Origin: Actinophytocola xinjiangensis
Lineage (GTDB): Bacteria > Actinomycetota > Actinomycetes > Mycobacteriales > Pseudonocardiaceae
Length of the DNA: 34,074 nt
Direction of reading: 5' to 3'
NCBI RefSeq assembly: GCF_001921215.1
Contig: NZ_MSIF01000045.1
Coordinates: 1-34,074 of the forward strand
Made by a program: the position numbers and the translations under genes. The notes below the pieces were generated by a model. The model was given only the letters and a program-made list of their open reading frames with translations, was not told where the DNA came from and did no database searches. Positions 24,616-31,717 of this stretch are shown here, piece by piece. Positions within the stretch are counted from its first letter, which is position 1. Every line of letters begins with the position of its first letter.

Positions 24616-25625
24616 GCGCCCCGGCCGGACCGCGTCGGCGCCGCGCGAGCGCCCCGGCCGAGCTGACCCGCCGGAGTTTCCTGACCGACGAGCCGTTCGG
24701 GCTGTGCGTCGAGGCGACGATGCCGGGGCTGGACCTGCGGGTGTGGCTGACCGAGTCGCGGGCCGGGATCCGCGCGGACCTCGACCGCTACGGCGCGGTC
24801 CTGTTCCGGGGGTTCGCCGTCGACGGCGCCGCCGGCTTCGGTGACTGTGCCAGGGCGATCGACCCGGAGCTGCTGGGCTACCTGGAGCGCGCCGCGCCCC
24901 GGACCGAGGTGGCGGACAAGGTGTTCACCTCCACCGAGTTCACCTCCGACGAGTGGATCCCGCTGCACCACGAGATGTCCTACTCGCACAACTGGCCCAG
25001 CCTGCTGTACTTCTACTGCGACCTGGCCGCCGAGTCCGGCGGCGGCACCCCGCTGGCCAGCGAGCGCGAGGTGTTCCCGCTGATCCCGGCGCAGATCCGG
25101 GAACGGTTCGAGCGCCACGGCGTGCGCTACGTGCGCAACTACGGCCCCGACCTGGACCTGCCGTGGCAGGTGGTGTTCCAGACCGGTGACCGGGCCGAGG
25201 TGGAGGCCTACTGCCGGGACTCGGGCACCGAGTTCGTCTGGACCGGCGCGGACGGCCTGCGCACCACGGCCGTGCGCCAGGCCGTCGCCACGCACCCGAG
25301 GACCGGCGAGACCGTGTGGTTCAACCACGCGCACCTGTTCCACGTGTCCACCACGCCGCCGGAGGTCCGCGCCGCGCTGGTCGCCGAGTTCGGGCTGGAC
25401 GGCCTGCCGCGCAACGCCTTCTACGGCGACGGCCAGCCGATCGAGGACGAGGTCGTCGGCCTGGTCGGCGACACCTACCGCGCCGCCGCGCGCTCGTTCC
25501 CGTGGCGCGCGGGCGACGTGCTCGTGGTCGACAACTTCCTGGCCACCCACGGCCGCGAGCCGTTCACCGGCGCGCGCCGGGTGCTGGTCGCGATGTCGGA
25601 CCTCTACGTGAATCGAGGCTGCTGA
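24612..25625 (+). CDS. SyrP/KtzP-like Fe(II)/2-oxoglutarate aminoacyl beta-hydroxylase (second copy)
   Basis: A 337-residue paralogue of the preceding gene. The first about 17 residues are an Arg/Ala/Pro-rich tail, then the same fold follows. Iron ligands are H119 and E121 (LHHEMSY) and H313 (ATHGREPF), with ARRVLVAM supplying the 2-oxoglutarate Arg. Shared landmarks are AAPRTEV, VFTSTEFTSD, GGGTPLASEREVF, HGVRYVRNYG, VWFNHAHLFHV and FYGDGQPIEDE. GTG 24612 overlaps the previous stop (GTGA), and its own stop is followed at once by the GTG of the next synthetase, so the three are made together. As with KtzO and KtzP, the two copies may give opposite hydroxyl stereochemistry or act on different carrier domains; alternatively one may be inactive or redundant. 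Confidence 0.9.
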   Translation: MSAPAGPRRRRASAPAELTRRSFLTDEPFGLCVEATMPGLDLRVWLTESRAGIRADLDRYGAVLFRGFAVDGAAGFGDCARAIDPELLGYLERAAPRTEVADKVFTSTEFTSDEWIPLHHEMSYSHNWPSLLYFYCDLAAESGGGTPLASEREVFPLIPAQIRERFERHGVRYVRNYGPDLDLPWQVVFQTGDRAEVEAYCRDSGTEFVWTGADGLRTTAVRQAVATHPRTGETVWFNHAHLFHVSTTPPEVRAALVAEFGLDGLPRNAFYGDGQPIEDEVVGLVGDTYRAAARSFPWRAGDVLVVDNFLATHGREPFTGARRVLVAMSDLYVNRGC

Positions 25626-28600
25626 GTGAGGACGTTCGAGGGGTACCGGCTCTCCCCGGTCCAGCGCGCGGTGTGGAACGCCGGCCGGGGCGGGGTGCTG
25701 CGCGCGCGGGTCACCGTCGAGGGGGTCGACCGGCAGCGGCTGGCCTACGCGCTGCGCGTGGTGACCGCCCGGCACGAGGCGCTGCGCCTGCGGATCGCCG
25801 AGCACCCGGGGCTGCGGGTGCCGGCGCAGGCGCCGCGTGAGGAGGTGTCGGTGTTCGTCGCCGACCACGACGCCTCCGCCCACCAGGTCGAGCCGCTGCG
25901 GCTCACGCTGTCCGGCTCGACGCTGCTGCTCACCGCGTTGCCGACCGCGCTGGACCAGGCCAGTCTGGGGATCCTGCTGGGTGAGCTGGCCACGGTCTAC
26001 GCCGGCGGCCGGCTGCCCGACGACCCGGAGCGCACCCAGTTCCTCGACGTGTCCGAGTGGCTGGCCGAGAACTTCGCCGACGAGCGCCCACCCGCCCCGG
26101 CGGGCCCGGTGGTGCGCGCGGTCGACGTGGCCCCGCTGCCCGGCTCCGACCCCGGTCCCCGCACGGTCGCCGACGCCACCGAGACCGAGGTGTTCGCCGC
26201 GTGGGCGCTGGCCGTGGCCCGGCACGCCGAGGGCACCGGCACCCTGGCGCTGGCCCGCTACGAGCCGGGCCGGGGCGTGGAGGGCACCGGCGAGGTCGTC
26301 GGCCCGCTCGGCGCGTTCGTCGAGGTGGCGGTGCCACTACCGCTGCCACTGCCGCTGCCGGCGACCCGCGAGGACCTGGTGGCGGCCGTGACCCCGGATC
26401 CCGGGCCCGGCGTGGTGATCCACCCGCTGGAGCGGCCGGACGTGGCCGCCGGGTTCGCCATGACCACCCTGCCCGACCTGGCCGGGCTGGCCGCGTTCGG
26501 CGCGACCGAGGTCGACGTCGACCCGCCGGAGCTGCCCGGGGTGCCGATGCTGACGGCGGTGCGTGCCGGTGACCGGCTCACGCTGTCGGTGAGCGGACCG
26601 GCCGGTCCCCGCCTGCTGGACACCGTGTGCGCGATCCTCGACGCGCTGCGCGCCGGTGGGTCCCCGGTGGTGCTGGGGCGGGCCGAGACCGAGCGGCTCG
26701 TCGAGTTCGCCGGGACCCGCGCGGGCACCCCGGGAGTGCTGGTCGACCTGCTCGACAGCGGGATCGCCGCCGATCCTGGCGCCGAGGCGGTGGTCGCGCC
26801 GGACGGCACGCTGACCTTCGCCGAGCTGGACGCGGCGGCGACCGACCTGGCGAACCGACTGGTCGAGGCCGGTGCCGGCGCGGAGGATCCGGTGCTGGTG
26901 GTGGCGGCGCGGTCCTGGCGCACGGTGGCCGCGTTCGTCGGGGTGCTGCGCGCCGGGGCGGTGTACGTGCCGGTCGACCCGGCCGAGCCGCCCGCGCGGC
27001 GCGACCGGCTCGCCGGGCTGGTCGGCGCGCGGCTGACGGTCGGCGGGGACGGCCCGCTGGAGGTCCGGCGGGTGGCCGACGCCGTCCCGGGACCCCGGCC
27101 GGTGATCACCGGGGAGCGGGCCGCCTACGTCATGTTCACCTCCGGGTCCACCGGCACGCCGCGTCCGGTCGTGGTGGAGCACGCGGCGGCGGCGAACCTG
27201 TACCACGGGCTGGCCGGCACGGTGTACGACCGGCCACGCCTGCGGATCGGGCTCAACGCGCCGTTCACCTTCGACTCGTCGGTCAAGCAGCTCGTCCAGC
27301 TGGCCGGCGGGCACACGCTGTGCCTGCTGGGCGAGGAGCTGCGCCGCGACCCGCCCGCGCTGCTCGACCACCTGGCCGCGCACCGGGTCGACGTCCTGGA
27401 CTGCACGCCGACGCACCTGCGCGCGATCCTCGACGACCGGGCCGGCCGGGTACTGCCCCCGACCCTGCTGCTCGGCGGTGAGGCGCTCGACCCGGCGCTG
27501 TGGGACGAGCTGGCGGCACTGGACGTGCGGGCGGTCAACCTCTACGGCCCCACCGAGTCCACTGTGGACGTCACGGTCGCGGTCGTCACCGCCGGCACCC
27601 GGCCCACCATCGGCCGTCCGCTGCCGGGGGTGCGGACCTGGGTGTGCGACGAGCGTCTCGCGCCGGTGCCGCTGGGCGTCGCCGGGGAGCTGTGCGTGAG
27701 CGGGGCGCAGCTGGCCAGGGGCTACCTCGGCGACCAGACGGCCACCGCCGCCCGGTTCGTCACCGTCACCCTGCCCGACGGCACCCGCGACCGCGTCTAC
27801 CGCACCGGCGACCTGGTGCGCCACCGGCCCGACGGCGACCTGGAGTTCCTCGGCCGCACCGACGACCAGGTCAAGGTCAACGGACGCCGCGTCGAGCCGG
27901 GGGAGATCGAGGTGACGCTGACCGGTCACCCGGCGATCACCCGCGCGGCCGTGGTGCACGACGGCACCGCGCTGCGCGCCTACGCCGTCCCCGGCCGGGG
28001 CATCGGCCTGGACCTGGACCGGGTCGAGGGCCTCAACCCGCACGAGACCCGATACCTGCACGAGGAGATCTTCGTGCGGCAGGCCTACCTGCGCGGCGGG
28101 ATCACCCTGCCCGAGGACGCCGTGGTGTTCGACGTCGGCGCCAACATCGGCATGTTCTCGCTGTTCGCCCACGCGGTCTGCCCGACCGTGCGGCTGCACG
28201 CGTTCGAGCCGCTGACCGAGGCGTGCGCGGCACTGCGGGCCAACCTCGCCAACCACGGGGTGGCGGCGCGGGTGTACCCCTACGGCCTGGGTGCGGCCGA
28301 GGGGGTGGAGGCGTTCACCTACTACCCCGGCTACTCGATGATGTCCGGCCTGGCCGGCTACGCCGACGCGGCCGCCGAGATCGGTGTGGTGAAACGGTTC
28401 CTGGCCAACGAACGGTCCCAGGAGCTGTTGGCCAACGCCGACGAGCTGCTGGCCGACCGGTTCCGTGGCGTCGAGCGGACCGTGCGGCTGCGCCGGCTGG
28501 GCGACGTGCTCGACGAGACCGGTGTCGACCGGGTCGACCTGCTCAAGGTCGACGTGCAGCGCGCCGAGGTGGACGTGCTGCGCGGGTTGGCCGACCGGCA

Positions 28601-30794
28601 CTGGCCGATGATCCGCCAGGTCACCCTGGAGGTGCACGACGCGCCGGGCACGGCCACCGCCGGGCGGGTCGCCGAGGTCGTCGACCTGTTGGAACACCAC
28701 GGTTTCCGGGTCGTGGCCGAGCAGGAGGAGGCGCTGGTCGGCACCGACCGGCACACCGTGCACGCCGTCCGTCCCGCCGCCGTGCGCCCCGCCGTGCCCG
28801 CGCGGCCGGCGCCGGTCGGCGTCGACGGCGAGACCCTGCGCGGCTGGCTGGCCGAGCGGCTGCCCGAGCACCTCGTCCCGGCGACCGTGACCGTCGTCGC
28901 GGCGTTGCCGCTGACCGCCAACGGCAAGCTGGACCGGGCGGCGCTGCCTGCCCCGGCCACCGCCTCGACCGTCGCCGAACCGGACGGGCCGGTGGAGGCG
29001 ATTCTGCTTGAGGTGTGGCAGGAAGTGTTGGGGCGCCAGGACTTCGGTGTGGAGGACGTGTTCTTCCGGTTCGGCGGTGACTCGATCCGTGGCATCCGGG
29101 TCCGGGCCGCCGCGCAGCGCCGGGGCGTCACGTTCCCGCTGCGGCACGTCTTCAAGTACCCGACGATCCGCCAGCTCGCCACCGAGGGCGGCGCCACGCT
29201 GGCCGGCGCTGAGCCCGCCGCCCCGGCCGAGGCGTTCCGGCTGCTGCACGCCGAGGACCGCGCCGCCCTGGGCCCCGACATCGAGGACGCCTACCCGATC
29301 TCGGCCCTGCAACTGGGGATGCTCTACCACAGCGAGCTGACCAGCGACCGGGGTACGTACCACGTGGTGACCGTGCACGGCGTCCACGGCCGGCTCGACG
29401 CCGACGCGCTGCGTGCCGCACTGGACCGGACGGTCGCGGCGAACCCGGTGCTGCGCACCGGGTTCGACCTCGGGCACTACCGCGAGCCGTTGCAGCTGGT
29501 GCACCGGGACGTGCGGGTGCCGTTCACCGCCGAGGACCTGCGCTCGGCCGACGAGCGGCAGCGGGTGCGGCGGCTGGCCGAGGTCGTCGCCGAGGAACGC
29601 GCGCTGCCCTTCGCCTGGGCCCGACCGCCGCTGCTGCGGCTGCGCGCGCTGTGGACCGCCGACGACGAGTTCACCCTGGTGGTCACCAACTACCACGGCG
29701 TGATCGACGGCTGGAGCCTGCACCTGTTCCTTGAGGAGCTGCTGACCAGGTACGACGACCCGGACGCGGTGGTGGCGCCGGCCCAGCCCTACCACCGGTT
29801 CGTCGAGCTGGAACGGCAGGCGCGCGAGAGCGAGGAGTCGCTGGCGTTCTGGCGCGCGACGCTGGGTGGGGTGGCGCCACTGCACCTGGCCAGCGGACGC
29901 GGCCACGACCAGGCCGCTGTCCCGCACATCGACACCCTGCACGTCGAACCGCTGCCCCCGGGCGTCGGCGCCCGCCTGGCCGAGGTCGCCGACCGGCACG
30001 ACGTGCCGGTGAAGTCGCTGCTGCTGGCCGTGCACCTGCGGGCACTGGGCGAGGCGACCCGCCGCGACGAGGTGGTCACCGGGCTGGTGGTCAGCGGGCG
30101 CGCCGGCGAGCACGGCGACGACCGCACGATCGGCCTGTTCCTCAACACCGTCCCGGTGCGTGCCCGCCTGAGCACCCGCTCGCCGGCCGACCTGGCCGCC
30201 GGCCTGTGGCGCGCGGAACGGGACCTGATGGGCCACCACGTCGTGCCGCTGCCGGACATCGAACGCGCCGTCCACTCCGGACCGCTGTTCGACGTGTTCG
30301 TCAACTACACCCGGTTCCACCGGCTCGGTGAGCGGCCCGGCGGGACCAGGGTGCTGACCAACGACCTGGGCGGCCCGGTGGACGTGGCGTTCAGCCTCGC
30401 CGTCGACTTCGAGGTCGACGCGGCGACCGGCGAGCCCCGGCTGAGCCTGCAGTACGACGGCCGGCGGCTGTCCGCGCACCGGATCGGTGCGCTGGCCGCC
30501 CGCTACCGCGAACTGGTCGTGGCGACCGTCGACGCGCCGGACGCGGCGCTGCCGCCGGTGAGCACCGACACCGACCCGGTGGCCAGGGCCGCCGAGGTGT
30601 GGCGGGAGCTGACCGGCGTCGCGCCGACCGACGACACCGGGTTCTTCCAGGTCGGCGGGACCTCGCTGCTGGCGCTGCGGCTGGTGTCGGTACTGCGCGA
30701 CCGGCACGGCATCGCCGTGGGCCTCGACGAGTTCAACCGGGACGGCACGTTCGGCGCCATCCGGCGGCTCGCGCTGGAAGGCGGTGCGTCCTGA
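25626..30794 (+). CDS. NRPS: degenerate C - A(methyltransferase) - PCP - C-like - PCP, predicted Glu module
   Basis: 1722 residues. Residues 1-345 resemble a C domain (LSPVQRAVW) but the HHxxxDG site reads LPTALDQ (105-111), so it cannot condense. The A domain (about 375-1110; A3 [11 protein letters not shown] near 504) is interrupted after A8 ([20 protein letters not shown]) by an FkbM-type methyltransferase, about 790-1055, with SAM motif [11 protein letters not shown] (835-845) and [11 protein letters not shown] (972 on); it resumes to A10 ([10 protein letters not shown]1101). PCP1 has S1153 (GGDSI). A second C-like domain carries NYHGVIDG (Y1356 replaces the first His, H1357 kept). A final PCP has S1680 (GGTSL) but no A domain of its own. 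Specificity residues D-S-K-D-L-G-L-V-D match the Glu code DAKDLGVVDK. GTG 25626 abuts the hydroxylase stop. No thioesterase. Prediction: Glu, hydroxylated in trans and O-methylated in cis. Confidence 0.92.
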   Translation: MRTFEGYRLSPVQRAVWNAGRGGVLRARVTVEGVDRQRLAYALRVVTARHEALRLRIAEHPGLRVPAQAPREEVSVFVADHDASAHQVEPLRLTLSGSTLLLTALPTALDQASLGILLGELATVYAGGRLPDDPERTQFLDVSEWLAENFADERPPAPAGPVVRAVDVAPLPGSDPGPRTVADATETEVFAAWALAVARHAEGTGTLALARYEPGRGVEGTGEVVGPLGAFVEVAVPLPLPLPLPATREDLVAAVTPDPGPGVVIHPLERPDVAAGFAMTTLPDLAGLAAFGATEVDVDPPELPGVPMLTAVRAGDRLTLSVSGPAGPRLLDTVCAILDALRAGGSPVVLGRAETERLVEFAGTRAGTPGVLVDLLDSGIAADPGAEAVVAPDGTLTFAELDAAATDLANRLVEAGAGAEDPVLVVAARSWRTVAAFVGVLRAGAVYVPVDPAEPPARRDRLAGLVGARLTVGGDGPLEVRRVADAVPGPRPVITGERAAYVMFTSGSTGTPRPVVVEHAAAANLYHGLAGTVYDRPRLRIGLNAPFTFDSSVKQLVQLAGGHTLCLLGEELRRDPPALLDHLAAHRVDVLDCTPTHLRAILDDRAGRVLPPTLLLGGEALDPALWDELAALDVRAVNLYGPTESTVDVTVAVVTAGTRPTIGRPLPGVRTWVCDERLAPVPLGVAGELCVSGAQLARGYLGDQTATAARFVTVTLPDGTRDRVYRTGDLVRHRPDGDLEFLGRTDDQVKVNGRRVEPGEIEVTLTGHPAITRAAVVHDGTALRAYAVPGRGIGLDLDRVEGLNPHETRYLHEEIFVRQAYLRGGITLPEDAVVFDVGANIGMFSLFAHAVCPTVRLHAFEPLTEACAALRANLANHGVAARVYPYGLGAAEGVEAFTYYPGYSMMSGLAGYADAAAEIGVVKRFLANERSQELLANADELLADRFRGVERTVRLRRLGDVLDETGVDRVDLLKVDVQRAEVDVLRGLADRHWPMIRQVTLEVHDAPGTATAGRVAEVVDLLEHHGFRVVAEQEEALVGTDRHTVHAVRPAAVRPAVPARPAPVGVDGETLRGWLAERLPEHLVPATVTVVAALPLTANGKLDRAALPAPATASTVAEPDGPVEAILLEVWQEVLGRQDFGVEDVFFRFGGDSIRGIRVRAAAQRRGVTFPLRHVFKYPTIRQLATEGGATLAGAEPAAPAEAFRLLHAEDRAALGPDIEDAYPISALQLGMLYHSELTSDRGTYHVVTVHGVHGRLDADALRAALDRTVAANPVLRTGFDLGHYREPLQLVHRDVRVPFTAEDLRSADERQRVRRLAEVVAEERALPFAWARPPLLRLRALWTADDEFTLVVTNYHGVIDGWSLHLFLEELLTRYDDPDAVVAPAQPYHRFVELERQARESEESLAFWRATLGGVAPLHLASGRGHDQAAVPHIDTLHVEPLPPGVGARLAEVADRHDVPVKSLLLAVHLRALGEATRRDEVVTGLVVSGRAGEHGDDRTIGLFLNTVPVRARLSTRSPADLAAGLWRAERDLMGHHVVPLPDIERAVHSGPLFDVFVNYTRFHRLGERPGGTRVLTNDLGGPVDVAFSLAVDFEVDAATGEPRLSLQYDGRRLSAHRIGALAARYRELVVATVDAPDAALPPVSTDTDPVARAAEVWRELTGVAPTDDTGFFQVGGTSLLALRLVSVLRDRHGIAVGLDEFNRDGTFGAIRRLALEGGAS
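26333..26360 (+). repeat. CCRCTG hexanucleotide run coding a Pro-Leu tract
   Basis: Consecutive CCACTA/CCGCTG/CCACTG units inside the degenerate C domain of the synthetase encode alternating Pro-Leu ([14 protein letters not shown]). Such a run can gain or lose units in frame by slippage. It lies between two halves of the domain and probably forms a surface linker. Confidence 0.75.
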
Positions 30795-30802
30795 ACGGAC
30801 AG

Positions 30803-31681
30803 TCAGCCCGCCGGCGAGACCGTGGTCCGCGCGACCAGCGTCGTGCCGTCGTCGGACAGGTCGAGCGTGACGGCCACCGCGCCCAGCCGGCCGGTGCTGG
30901 TCACGTGCGTGCCGCCGCAGGCGACCCTGACCTCGCCCTGGCCGAGCGCGCAGCACCACGAGCGGCGGTCGGTCAGGCCGGGTTCGGGCGCGTCGACCCA
31001 CACCCGGGCGTCCTCGGCGACCCAGCCGGTCAGCCGCGCGGTGACCGCCGCGGCGGCCTCCGGCAACGCGGCGGCCAGCCCGTCGGTGCCGAAACCCTTC
31101 TTGCGCAACGACTTCCCGAGCCGGTAGGTGTCCACACTGCCGCCGGGGACGATCGCCGAGGTGGTGATCGCCTGGCCGTCGAAGTCGGGGTTGCCGAGCA
31201 CGTCCACCGGCACCTCCTTGCGCCAGCGGCCGGCGAACGCCTCGTTGATCGCCAGCGTGACCAGTTCGCAGCCGGTGTGCCCGGCCGAGAGCGCGGCCCG
31301 GCGCCGCCCGTCGACCACCAGGTCGGCCCCGGCGCCGTCGCGGTGCGGGAACGGGCCGTCGACCAGGTGCACCACCAGCCAGTGCCAGCCCGCCGCGCCG
31401 CGCCGCACGGGGATGTCCCGGCCGAGCAGCACGGTGTCCGTGCCGTCCTCGACGGCGCCGATGACGCAGTCCACGATCTCGTGGCGGCGCCCGTCGACGG
31501 TGACGGTGCCGTGGTCGGCCGGGTGGTCGGGCCAGGTGTGGTCCACCGGGTGGAACGGCGTCACGTCGGTGACGACGCCGGTGCGCGTGCCGGCCGGGAA
31601 GGCGGCGACGACCGTCGAGGACCCCCGTGACGTGCCGTCGGGGAAGGTCACGGTGGTGCCGCGCTCGATGTCCTGGATCAC
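30803..31681 (-). CDS. AlaX-like alanyl-tRNA editing / metal-dependent hydrolase
   Basis: A 292-residue protein related to the editing domain of alanyl-tRNA synthetase. It has an N-terminal beta-barrel-like part (about 1-110, VTDVTPFHPVDHTWPDHP), then the metal-binding half: HTGCE (H135, E139), where HxxxH is usual, and CGGTHV (C255, H259), the conserved CxxxH. AlaX proteins hydrolyse Ser or Gly wrongly attached to tRNA-Ala. Here it sits inside the NRPS cluster, antisense, with its stop 8 bases from that of one synthetase and its start 36 bases from the next. Possible roles are protection against mischarging by an unusual amino acid made for the peptide, or hydrolysis of an ester intermediate; neither is shown. 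The start is GTG 31681, with ACAAT about 8 bases upstream suggesting a leaderless message. Confidence 0.8.
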   Translation of the reverse strand: MIQDIERGTTVTFPDGTSRGSSTVVAAFPAGTRTGVVTDVTPFHPVDHTWPDHPADHGTVTVDGRRHEIVDCVIGAVEDGTDTVLLGRDIPVRRGAAGWHWLVVHLVDGPFPHRDGAGADLVVDGRRRAALSAGHTGCELVTLAINEAFAGRWRKEVPVDVLGNPDFDGQAITTSAIVPGGSVDTYRLGKSLRKKGFGTDGLAAALPEAAAAVTARLTGWVAEDARVWVDAPEPGLTDRRSWCCALGQGEVRVACGGTHVTSTGRLGAVAVTLDLSDDGTTLVARTTVSPAG

Positions 31682-31717
31682 GCCGGAATTGTGCCAGAGG
31701 GCTGGGGGTGTGTTGGT

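Noticed and set aside
30795-30802. Terminator between the Glu synthetase and the AlaX-like gene
   Set aside because: Only eight bases separate the two converging stops and no hairpin can be drawn in them.
31682-31717. Strong plus-strand promoter for the synthetase at 31718
   Set aside because: TTGTGC (31689-31694) resembles a -35, but no acceptable -10 follows at the right distance; the gene may be read through from upstream, or its promoter lies inside the AlaX-like gene.
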